Source: Candidatus Villigracilis vicinus | Lineage (GTDB): Bacteria > Chloroflexota > Anaerolineae > Anaerolineales > Villigracilaceae | Direction: 5' to 3' | Assembly: GCA_016721315.1 (NCBI GenBank) | Contig: JADKIL010000005.1 | Span: forward strand, 62,001 to 126,000 | DNA length: 64,000 bases | Shown: positions 7,928 to 14,924 of the stretch, piece after piece | Numbering within the stretch: the stretch's first letter is position 1 | Layout: each line of letters begins with the position of its first letter | Notes under the pieces: generated by a model | The model's database searches: none | What the model was told of the DNA's origin: nothing | Seen by the model: only the letters and a program-made list of their open reading frames with translations | Translations under genes and position numbers: made by a program

Positions 7928-7957
7928 AGTTTATCATGTGAATTGAGGGGGCGTCAA
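7928..7957 (-). promoter_or_regulatory. Promoter of the leader-attenuator-acetyltransferase unit
   Basis: The minus strand has TTGACG (7957-7952), an 18-nt spacer and TAAACT (7933-7928). This places the transcript start near 7921, about 20 nt before the leader ribosome binding site. Confidence 0.55.
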
Positions 7958-8031
7958 GCAGGATGTTTGGGGGACTAAACCAGAGAACCTTTTTGTCCGG
8001 TTTCAACAACATAGTATCAAACGAGGTAATC

Positions 8032-8472
8032 ATGAACACCACAAAACCCAATTCTAACCAAATTGAACAGCATAACGTCCTCATCATTTCACAGGATGTG
8101 GATATGGCACGGGTTTGGAAAACCCTTTTCGAACAGAGAAACTGCCGTGTTATCAGTGAACCCACTGCCCAGGAAGGGTTGACTGCTTCGCGGTTAGTCT
8201 CCCCCACCCTGATCATTCTGGATATCGACCTGCCTGATGGAGAACGCCTTTCGCTTTGCAAAGAATTACGCGCCACCACCAATGGTACGCTTCTGCTGCT
8301 AAATTCGGGGCACACAAATATTGATGTTCTGGAATATCACCGCGCCGGAGTGGACGAAACCGTCACCGACGCCATCAGTCCGATGGCTCTGCTGATCAAA
8401 TCGTTGGCGTGGCTGGCACGGCATGATTGGATCGTTCCGCGCAGGCTATCGGCACAACAAATATGGGTATAA
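8032..8472 (+). CDS. Response-regulator receiver-like protein
   Basis: 146 aa from ATG 8032, supported by GAGGTAATC just upstream; frames starting earlier have no RBS. It is a stand-alone CheY-like fold: NVLIISQDVDMARVW at the start, the LIILDIDLPDGE segment carrying the probable phospho-acceptor Asp, then LLLLNS and a region where the usual Lys of the K-P motif is not clear (DAISPMALL). The first acidic pocket is weak (SQDVD). No output domain; the C-terminal part may be a truncated helix. It is divergent from the leader/acetyltransferase unit. Confidence 0.7.
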   Translation: MNTTKPNSNQIEQHNVLIISQDVDMARVWKTLFEQRNCRVISEPTAQEGLTASRLVSPTLIILDIDLPDGERLSLCKELRATTNGTLLLLNSGHTNIDVLEYHRAGVDETVTDAISPMALLIKSLAWLARHDWIVPRRLSAQQIWV

Positions 8473-8504
8473 AAAAATGACGGGCATTCGCCCGTCATTT
8501 TTTT
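8473..8504. terminator. Bidirectional terminator
   Basis: Perfect 11-bp stem AAATGACGGGC/GCCCGTCATTT (8475-8485 and 8490-8500) with a 4-nt loop, A-run on the left and T-run on the right. It serves both the receiver gene (plus) and the lipoprotein gene (minus), whose stop codon lies in the T-run. Confidence 0.9.
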
Positions 8505-9540
8505 ATGGGTTTGATGGGAGGATACGCCCGGCAATCAGAGCATCTAATGTTTCCCGCACAAGCCGCAGCTTTGCTTCAGTAAGGACGCCTGTATCCACGT
8601 CTGCTATGCCTAGCGGAGATTGAACGTTCTGCCCGCCCTGACCAGCGATCAACTGGGGCCAGGCTGTTTGAATAGCCTTGATGGTATCTGGCGAAATGGT
8701 CATCAACCAACCGCCGGGGCGCGGCTCCGGTCTGGAAACGCCCACAAGGTAGACACCCTGCGTACCAACATATGAAAGAAAATCATCGCTGGCAATGGAT
8801 GGGAAAATATACAGACCAGAGACATCCTGATCGTTGATAAGTACATTGGCGTAACCACCGAACTTGGCGGGGTCTTCGCTGGCAGGGATGCCCAATATAG
8901 CCGGGTATGTGACCGGGTCAAAGTAGATGCCTTCGCATAAACCACAGTAATAGCGCATACCATTACTAAAGGCGTTCAATGCGGCTTGGGCGTTGGGTTC
9001 ACCTTCAGGGTATAGCATGCCGATCTTAAATTCTTCGACCATCATCGCCAGGGTATAACCAGCCAAAAAGGCTGGCAATTCCACCTGCGTGTTCGGTGCC
9101 AGGACACTGATATTCGCACCGGCGGTCAGGTTGGGAATGTTAACCGCAAGGAATTGTACATTTGGTGCTGTGGGAGCGTAATTTGCCACACCCGGGTCTG
9201 GGGGCAGGGCAATGACAACCTTCAACGTAGGGTCTGCCAGATCTTCTGGTGTGATGCCGTTGCGAACTTGAAAACGAAAACCGGAGGCAAGCGCCAGGTC
9301 ATAGACGGTTTTCTGATAAAGGTCAGAAGTCTCTTTATCCAGATCAGATGGCAGAATCAGCAAAGCCAGCGGTGTGGATAAAGTTGGAATGGGTGTGGCA
9401 GATGGCGGCGGAGTGTGAGACGGAACGACTGTAGGGGCGGCAACTTCCGGAACGTCATTTCCACCACAAGCCGTCAGAATCGCGACGAAAAGAAGTACGA
9501 AAAGAGTTTGTTTTACACGCACAGAATTTCTCCAGAACAT
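8503..9540 (-). CDS. BMP-family substrate-binding lipoprotein
   Basis: 345 aa. A lipoprotein signal peptide ends in LTAC with Cys at residue 25, followed by a Pro/Thr-rich linker (VVPSHTPPPSATPIPT). The mature domain has the look of the Bmp/PnrA periplasmic binding fold: FLAGYTLAMM followed by a Glu-rich strand, INDQDVSGLYIFPS, and the closing SPDTIKAIQTAWPQL. Such proteins bind nucleosides or other small molecules for ABC importers, but no permease or ATPase gene is adjacent, so it may act as a sensor. A TATAAT box (9557-9552) lies 11 nt before the ATG. Confidence 0.75.
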   Translation of the reverse strand: MFWRNSVRVKQTLFVLLFVAILTACGGNDVPEVAAPTVVPSHTPPPSATPIPTLSTPLALLILPSDLDKETSDLYQKTVYDLALASGFRFQVRNGITPEDLADPTLKVVIALPPDPGVANYAPTAPNVQFLAVNIPNLTAGANISVLAPNTQVELPAFLAGYTLAMMVEEFKIGMLYPEGEPNAQAALNAFSNGMRYYCGLCEGIYFDPVTYPAILGIPASEDPAKFGGYANVLINDQDVSGLYIFPSIASDDFLSYVGTQGVYLVGVSRPEPRPGGWLMTISPDTIKAIQTAWPQLIAGQGGQNVQSPLGIADVDTGVLTEAKLRLVRETLDALIAGRILPSNP

Positions 9541-9562
9541 AGAGTTCGGGAATTATAACGGT

Positions 9563-9602
9563 AAAAAAGTAGGTCACGCTTTTGGCGTGACCTACTTTTT
9601 TA
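9563..9602. terminator. Bidirectional terminator after hsp20
   Basis: Perfect stem GTAGGTCACGC/GCGTGACCTAC (9569-9579 and 9585-9595) flanked by A and T runs. On the minus strand it ends the Hsp20 gene. Confidence 0.9.
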
Positions 9603-9980
9603 GTGAACTCTCACTTGGATCTTCTTCGGACGGGCAGATTCTGCCTTGGGGAGGTGGAGCGTCAGGACGCCATCTGCGATCTTTGCCTCAACCTTTTCTG
9701 AATCGATTTCAGCGGGCATTCGCAGGCTGCGGCGGAAGGCGCCGCGCGGCAGTTCGCTCAACAGGAAGGACGCTTCATCGTCCTTGTATTCGCCTTCAAT
9801 GCTGACGATATTTTCCAACACCTGAATGTTCAGGTCGTCGGCGCTTAAGCCGGGAACGAGGGCAGAGAGAACGTAGGCGTCATCTTCCTCACGGACGTTA
9901 ACACTAAGGGAACGGGGCTGAGGCTGGGCAGTGTGGCGAACCATACGGCGGAACGGGTAAGGTTGAATATAGAGGGTCAT
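9600..9980 (-). CDS. Hsp20/alpha-crystallin small heat-shock protein
   Basis: 126 aa, a usual length for compact bacterial sHSPs. The alpha-crystallin domain begins near residue 25 (LSVNVREEDDAYVLSALVPG), continues through LNIQVLENIVSIEGEY and ends with the diagnostic ADGVLTLHLPKAE, which carries the GVLxxxxP motif. The chaperone holds unfolding proteins in the cytoplasm. AAGGAG precedes ATG 9980. A loose inverted repeat GTAGGT...ACCTAC (10054-10082) lies between it and the divergent peptidase gene and could be a regulatory site. Confidence 0.93.
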   Translation of the reverse strand: MTLYIQPYPFRRMVRHTAQPQPRSLSVNVREEDDAYVLSALVPGLSADDLNIQVLENIVSIEGEYKDDEASFLLSELPRGAFRRSLRMPAEIDSEKVEAKIADGVLTLHLPKAESARPKKIQVRVH

Positions 9981-10096
9981 ATTGAATATCTCCTTTTGTT
10001 TGTATCAATGCGCCAATATTAAATCGGCAGTGTAAGAAATTGAATAACGATCGGTAGGTTTTTTGTAAGAAAATTTACCTACTTCTGCCCGGCAGT

Positions 10097-10102
10097 TATA
10101 AT
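10097..10102 (+). promoter_or_regulatory. -10 box of a leaderless promoter for the M23 gene
   Basis: TATAAT followed by 7 nt and the ATG at 10110. There is no ribosome binding site. Confidence 0.55.
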
Positions 10103-10109
10103 TCTTGAG

Positions 10110-10814
10110 ATGTCAAAAAAGACTTTCCCCATTCTTATGATCCCTGTTGCCATTGCGGTTGCAGGAATTTATTTGTACTTCACCCAAGGAAGTGGAAAAT
10201 CGGCTGCTCGTACTGTACAGGTCATCGATTGGATCCGTAACCCCGCCTCGTTCTCCAGCCTGATGATGACCAGCGGATCGAAATGCGCCGGAGCTCCGTT
10301 CATTTTCCCGACCAATGGCATGGTCGGTTACATTTGGGACGATTCCTTTCGACCGGGTCATCGCCATTCCGGGCTGGATATTTTCGGCGGGACAGATGTA
10401 GGTGTAACGCCCGTGGTAGCGGCGTATTCCGGGTACCTCACACGTCAGGCAGATTGGATCTCCACGGTCATTATCCGCGTGCCTGAAGACCCGCTGGAAC
10501 CGTCCCGGCAAATATGGGTGTACTATACCCACATGGCAGATCCCAATGGAAATTCTTTTGTATCGCCTGAATTCCCACAAGGCACAAAGGAAGTATTTGT
10601 TGAAGCAGGCACATTTCTTGGATATCAAGGCAATTACTCAGGTGACCCTGCGAACCCTGTGGGGGTCCACTTGCACATTTCGGTGGTTAAAGATGATGGA
10701 GTTGGAAATTTTCTGAACGAGCTTGAGATCAAGAACACCTACGATCCTTCGCCTTATTTTGGGATGCCATTGAATGCCAACGAGAATAAAGATTCGATCC
10801 CGGTGTGTGAATAG
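10110..10814 (+). CDS. M23-family (LytM/lysostaphin-like) peptidase
   Basis: 234 aa. An uncleaved signal or single membrane anchor lies at residues about 6-24 (FPILMIPVAIAVAGIYLYF). The peptidase domain has the first metal motif HRHSGLDIFGG (His and Asp ligands) and the second motif VGVHLHISV (HxH), so the zinc site appears complete. These enzymes cut peptidoglycan cross-bridges or similar peptides outside the membrane. It is the first gene of a likely run with the SDR and DinB-like genes, though the 36-bp gap leaves room for separate transcription. Confidence 0.85.
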   Translation: MSKKTFPILMIPVAIAVAGIYLYFTQGSGKSAARTVQVIDWIRNPASFSSLMMTSGSKCAGAPFIFPTNGMVGYIWDDSFRPGHRHSGLDIFGGTDVGVTPVVAAYSGYLTRQADWISTVIIRVPEDPLEPSRQIWVYYTHMADPNGNSFVSPEFPQGTKEVFVEAGTFLGYQGNYSGDPANPVGVHLHISVVKDDGVGNFLNELEIKNTYDPSPYFGMPLNANENKDSIPVCE

Positions 10815-10850
10815 CAACACCCGGTATCTGGTACAGTTTGAATTGAAAGG

Positions 10851-11438
10851 ATGGACGAATTGAAGGGCAAAGTAGTATTGATCACTGGGGCAGGCAAAGG
10901 TATTGGACGTAAACTGGCAGAGGAACTGGCGGCACGCGGCGCCATCGTCGCTGCGAACGACATCTCCCCCATCAATGTAGAGGAGGTTGTGGCGGGCATC
11001 CGCGCGAAAGGCGGGCAAGCCAAAGCTTACGTTGAAGATGTGGCAAAAAAGGTTGGGGCGCAAATGCTGGCAAAAAGCGTGGAAGATGATTTCGGCGCGA
11101 TCAATGTTCTGGTCAATCATGCGGCAGTCGAACCGCATAACCGGCTTTTGGATATGGATGAATGGGATTGGCACCGCACTCTCGATGTAAACCTAACGGG
11201 CGCCTTCTTAATGTCTCAGACGGTGGGGCGGGTGATGCGTGCGAAAGGCTCAGGTGTGATCTTAAACCTGGTTGCAGGTGCAGGCGAAAAGGAGAAGGAG
11301 GCGGGGGCATTCCTTACAAGCAAGGCAGGGTTGGGAGAGCTATCCCAACAATTGAGTCGGGAATTGAATCCGTTTGGTGTGCAGGTATTTTCGGTTTCAA
11401 ACCTGGATGAGGCACTAAAAGCACTGGAGGATGCATGA
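10851..11438 (+). CDS. SDR-fold protein with degenerate active site
   Basis: 195 aa, shorter than usual SDRs (240-260). The nucleotide-binding motif TGAGKGIG (residues 12-19) and the NHAA motif (NNAG equivalent) are kept, and VNLTGAF is normal. The catalytic part is not: the usual catalytic Ser strand reads NLVAGAG (near 139-145) with no Ser, and the YxxxK motif reads FLTSK (154-158), with Phe for Tyr. The end is truncated after a short tail. It probably binds NAD(P) or a partner rather than acting as a dehydrogenase. Its stop overlaps the next gene (ATGA). Confidence 0.8.
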   Translation: MDELKGKVVLITGAGKGIGRKLAEELAARGAIVAANDISPINVEEVVAGIRAKGGQAKAYVEDVAKKVGAQMLAKSVEDDFGAINVLVNHAAVEPHNRLLDMDEWDWHRTLDVNLTGAFLMSQTVGRVMRAKGSGVILNLVAGAGEKEKEAGAFLTSKAGLGELSQQLSRELNPFGVQVFSVSNLDEALKALEDA

Positions 11439-11905
11439 AAGAACTGATCGAGTATCGCGAAAAATTACTGGCACGTTTGCACGAAGCGACAAGTGAATTT
11501 TGCGAAGCGTGTAAATCGTATGCAGATCCGCTTGCGAGCATAAATGGCGGCTGGTCGGCACATCAATTTGCATTTCATGTTCGCGGAATTGATCACGAAG
11601 TATATGGAATGCGCATCCGCCGCACATTGAATGAGGATGAGCCGGAGTTCCTGAACTTCGACCCTGAGGTTTGGATGGCAGAACACTACGATCCCCGAGA
11701 GCCGTTGGATATGATTTTGAGTGAATTTTCTGCCAGCATTCACGAGATACATGATGTATTGAAAAACGCATCACAAAGCGTTTGGTCGCGCCTTAGCAGT
11801 CACGAAGCCTTGGGCAAAGAGCTTACTTTGCAGCTTTGGGCAGAGCGCGGACTAGCTCATTTGGAAGAACACCTGAAATTGTTAAAAAGCGCCCAAAATC
11901 TGTAG
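11435..11905 (+). CDS. DinB-like four-helix protein
   Basis: 156 aa, all-helical. The first helix ends before GGWSAHQFAFHVRGIDHEVY, whose HQxxxHxxxxDHEVY arrangement, together with the late HLEEHLKLLK, gives three His spaced as in the DinB/MDMPI metal-binding helical fold. Members are thiol transferases or metal-dependent enzymes; the substrate is unknown. It overlaps the SDR stop codon by 4 bp and is thus translationally coupled. Confidence 0.65.
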   Translation: MKELIEYREKLLARLHEATSEFCEACKSYADPLASINGGWSAHQFAFHVRGIDHEVYGMRIRRTLNEDEPEFLNFDPEVWMAEHYDPREPLDMILSEFSASIHEIHDVLKNASQSVWSRLSSHEALGKELTLQLWAERGLAHLEEHLKLLKSAQNL

Positions 11906-11947
11906 TTTTTGCCCGTTTTTCCCATTTCCTGCGGTAAAATAGCTCCC

Positions 11948-12604
11948 ATGAAGAAACAAAGAATTATTCTGGTTGACGATCACGAAGTTGTGCGGCTAGG
12001 GTTGAAATCCCTGTTGGAACGACACCCCCATTTTGATGTGGTAGGCGAAGCGGGTTCGGCGCGGGAAGCGTTGGAACAAACTGCTTTGCTCAAACCGGAT
12101 GTAGTTGTAATGGACATCCGTCTGCCGGGCACATCTGGTATTGAAGCCTGCGAACAAATTATCAATCAATTTCCCAGCACCAAAGTCATTATGCTAACCT
12201 CTTATGCCGAGGATGAGATGCTTTTCTCTGCCATTCGGGCGGGAGCTTCAGGATACATCCTCAAGCAGATTGGCAGCGAAGACTTGATCAAAGCGCTTGA
12301 ATCGGTTGGACGTGGTGAAGCCTTGCTTGACCCTGCCGTGACCCAGCGTGTTTTCCAGGAAGTACGCCGCGCTGTAAAAGAGGAAGAAGCCTCTGCATTT
12401 GCTCACCTGAGTCAGCAGGAAAAGCACGTACTTCTGCTTGTTTCCGAAGGCAAAACAAACCGCGAGATCGCCAAAAACCTCTTCCTCGGGGAAGGCACTG
12501 TGCGTAATTACGTTTCCAGCATTCTCTCCAAGTTAAATGTGAATAACCGCGCCGAGGCAGCTGCCTATGCAGTGGAACACAATTTGAGAGATTACATATC
12601 CTGA
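11948..12604 (+). CDS. NarL/FixJ-family response regulator
   Basis: 218 aa from ATG 11948. The receiver domain has the acidic pair VDDHE, phospho-acceptor Asp in VVMDIRLPG, Thr in MLTSY and Lys in ILKQ. The LuxR-type HTH is at the end: [22 protein letters not shown] then [17 protein letters not shown]. It is a DNA-binding two-component regulator with no histidine kinase gene nearby. A TAAAAT box 7 nt before the ATG and no RBS suggest a leaderless mRNA. A longer in-frame start at 11909 is less likely. Confidence 0.93.
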   Translation: MKKQRIILVDDHEVVRLGLKSLLERHPHFDVVGEAGSAREALEQTALLKPDVVVMDIRLPGTSGIEACEQIINQFPSTKVIMLTSYAEDEMLFSAIRAGASGYILKQIGSEDLIKALESVGRGEALLDPAVTQRVFQEVRRAVKEEEASAFAHLSQQEKHVLLLVSEGKTNREIAKNLFLGEGTVRNYVSSILSKLNVNNRAEAAAYAVEHNLRDYIS

Positions 12605-12630
12605 TTTTTTCGTCACAGCCGGAAATTATG

Positions 12631-12676
12631 AAGAGACACACCCACACGCAATGTGAAGATGTGTCTCTTTTTTTTA
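12631..12676 (+). terminator. Terminator of the NarL-type regulator
   Basis: Stem AAGAGACACA/TGTGTCTCTT (12631-12640 and 12660-12669) followed by a T-run. The 19-nt loop contains a smaller CACA/TGTG pairing. Confidence 0.8.
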
Positions 12677-12789
12677 TTTAACCAACTGTAGACATACAAG
12701 CATACGAAACAAACTAAATTCCGTACAGGAATAAAACTCTTTTCTGCCGAATAAAAGGATAAAGCGGCTCATAGGAGGTCAACAAAACC

Positions 12790-13356
12790 ATGTTCCCATT
12801 TGCAAAAATGACTGATGGAGTTATTGTGATACGTCCGTATGAATTTGGCGAAGAAAAGGAACTCTACACTGCGATAAAAGAGTCGCTGCCAGAACTAACC
12901 CCCTGGATGAGTTGGGCAACCGAAAAATACACGCTCAACGTGGCGCGTGATTTCATCATCATCACCCGTTCCGAGTGGTCACGCGGCGCACTATATTCCT
13001 TTGCCATCACCGATGCAATCACGGGGGAATTTTTAGGCGGGTGCGGGCTGAGTCATTTCCATCCGATCTATAAATTCTGCAACCTCGGGTACTGGGTACG
13101 CACACCCAAACGCGGCAGGGGCATTGCCGTCCGTGCGGCAAAACTGGCTGCACGGTTTGCCTTCGAAAGGGCGGGCACCATCCGCGCTGAGATCGTCATT
13201 GCGGAAGGAAATGAAGCCAGCAAGCGCGTTGCTGAAAAAGCCGGAGCCCATTACGAGGGCATCCTGCGAAACCGGATCACCGTCCGCGAACAGATCCTTG
13301 ACGCGTACATGTTCTCGCTTCTCCCCACTACTTTTGGGTTGGTTGCCCATCTTTGA
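12790..13356 (+). CDS. RimJ/RimL-type GNAT acetyltransferase
   Basis: 188 aa. The order VIVIRPYEFGEEKELY, then GGCGLSHFHPIYKFCNLGYWV and the CoA loop TPKRGRGIAVRAAKLAARFAF is that of ribosomal-protein-alanine acetyltransferases of the RimJ/RimL group. It ends with EGNEASKRVAEKAGAHYEGIL. It may acetylate protein N-termini or small amines. GGAGG lies 10 nt before the ATG. Stand-alone gene; it is the fourth GNAT gene in the first 14 kb. Confidence 0.85.
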   Translation: MFPFAKMTDGVIVIRPYEFGEEKELYTAIKESLPELTPWMSWATEKYTLNVARDFIIITRSEWSRGALYSFAITDAITGEFLGGCGLSHFHPIYKFCNLGYWVRTPKRGRGIAVRAAKLAARFAFERAGTIRAEIVIAEGNEASKRVAEKAGAHYEGILRNRITVREQILDAYMFSLLPTTFGLVAHL

Positions 13357-13465
13357 GTTTCCGCTTCGCTGAAACCTGCCCTGTTTACAAAAACCAGTAG
13401 TCCTATTGACTGATTACCGCCTTTTCACTATGATGATGCCATAAACCAAAAGGAGAGAGAATTCC

Positions 13466-14323
13466 ATGAGTGAATCAAAATCAATTCATGAACGGAAGCA
13501 TGTCTGGCGTGACGAGTTCCTGCTCGTTATCGGCTTGTGCGCCTTCGTAGGGCTTGTCTATGTTCTAGATAACGCCCTCCACCCCACCTTCACCCCAACC
13601 ACCCTGGTGTTGACCGGCGTTTTCCTTGCACTTGTTCCCGCTTTTATCTGGCTGATCTTTTTCTACCTGCAAGACAGTGCAGAACCCGAACCCAAGGGGT
13701 TTGTAATGGGAGTATTCTTGCTTGGCGGCTTACTGGCAGCAGCGGTCGGCATACCGATGGTAGAGAAGGTATTTCGTGTCTCCCACTGGATCCGCAACGA
13801 CACGTTGACCACCATCCTGGGCGGCATTCTAGTCGTGGGCTTCACACAAGAATTTCTAAAATATGCCGCCGTCCGTTATGGCATTTATCATTCAGAAGAA
13901 TTTGATGAGCCCACCGATGGTGTCATCTACGCCACCGCCGCCGGGTTGGGCTATGCCACCATGCTGAACATCAACTTTGTCATCTCGAACGGAGGCGTGG
14001 ATCTCGGCACAGGCATTCTGCGCATGGCGGTCGTCGCGCTGGCACAGGCAGCGTTCTCCGGCATTACGGGATACTTCCTCGGGCGCGCCAAATTTGAATC
14101 CGAGCCGATCTGGTGGATGCCGCTCGGCATTTCTCTGGCTGCCGTTTTCAATGGGTTATTCAACTGGCTCTTGGGCATCCTTAACCGCCCCACCATTACT
14201 CTGAACGGCTCCACTACCAATACATGGATGGGATTGATCCTTGCCGCGGTTGTCGCGCTGGTGACTACGGGTGTCATCCTCAGGCTGGTGCATCGTAATG
14301 TCACCATGCAGGCTGGGAAGTAG
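13466..14323 (+). CDS. PrsW-like membrane protein, probably proteolytically inactive
   Basis: 285 aa with about seven hydrophobic helices. It aligns by eye with the M82 family (PrsW, site-1 protease of anti-sigma factor RsiW): the EFDEPTDGVIY and GYFLGRAKF segments are close to the Bacillus protein. The residues expected for metal binding are changed: FFEEF is FTQEF (Gln128), the ATLEN Glu is replaced in ATMLN (Leu167), and SHALF is AQAAF (Gln194). It is therefore likely a pseudoprotease or scaffold. It starts an operon with an anchored protein and a trypsin-like lipoprotein. AAGGAGAGAG precedes ATG. Confidence 0.75.
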   Translation: MSESKSIHERKHVWRDEFLLVIGLCAFVGLVYVLDNALHPTFTPTTLVLTGVFLALVPAFIWLIFFYLQDSAEPEPKGFVMGVFLLGGLLAAAVGIPMVEKVFRVSHWIRNDTLTTILGGILVVGFTQEFLKYAAVRYGIYHSEEFDEPTDGVIYATAAGLGYATMLNINFVISNGGVDLGTGILRMAVVALAQAAFSGITGYFLGRAKFESEPIWWMPLGISLAAVFNGLFNWLLGILNRPTITLNGSTTNTWMGLILAAVVALVTTGVILRLVHRNVTMQAGK

Positions 14324-14333
14324 GAGAACAGAT

Positions 14334-14909
14334 ATGGAACACAAACAAGTTTCCCTCGGTGACCGCTTCGCAGAACTTGCCGTCATTCTTATAACCGTTA
14401 TCGCGCTTACATTAGGATGGTTCTATAAATCGAGCATCGAAAACGCTTCGGTTCCCTTTGAGGCGGAAGGTATTACAGCCAATGCACCCAAAGGTTGGTT
14501 ACAAGTCGGCGCATCCGGCGAAGAATTATTTCGTTCGGTCGATATCAACTCAAGCGGCTTTGGCGCGACGTACGTCATTCGTCAGGTTGCAATCTCATCC
14601 GAAGCGACGACCTCTGAAGTGGCAAGCCTTGTGGTGCTAGAGCACGCACAGAGACTGGTCGCGTTTCGTATGCTTGACCAGCAGGAAGTGATCGACAGGA
14701 ATGGGCGCAACGCCTATATGATCGATTACGTCTTCGTCGAATCCAACCCGGATGTGACCCATGCCGCCTTCCCGAGTGTGGTGCATGGCACTGATCTGGT
14801 CTACTTGAACGGTGACCGAGCCATTGTGGTTTCTTTTCAGGCGGATGAAAAGAATTACGATCTTGATCTCGGAAGATTTCATCTCTTCCTTGAATCGATC
14901 AAGTTTTAA
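14334..14909 (+). CDS. Membrane-anchored protein of unknown function
   Basis: 191 aa from ATG 14334, which has GGAGAACAG upstream. One N-terminal membrane helix (LAVILITVIALTLGWFY, residues about 13-29) is followed by an outer domain with alternating strands (GWLQVGASGEELFRS, AYMIDYVFVES, DRAIVVSFQAD) resembling the PsbP/DUF1795-like fold at a distant level. No enzymatic motif is visible. It lies 10 bp after the PrsW-like gene and 15 bp before the protease gene, so it probably works with them at the membrane. Confidence 0.65.
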   Translation: MEHKQVSLGDRFAELAVILITVIALTLGWFYKSSIENASVPFEAEGITANAPKGWLQVGASGEELFRSVDINSSGFGATYVIRQVAISSEATTSEVASLVVLEHAQRLVAFRMLDQQEVIDRNGRNAYMIDYVFVESNPDVTHAAFPSVVHGTDLVYLNGDRAIVVSFQADEKNYDLDLGRFHLFLESIKF

Positions 14910-14924
14910 TAATACGAGGCGAGC

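Noticed and set aside
9981..10109. CIRCE-type heat-shock operator upstream of hsp20
   Set aside because: The loose GTAGGT/ACCTAC repeat does not match the CIRCE consensus and lies far from the hsp20 start.
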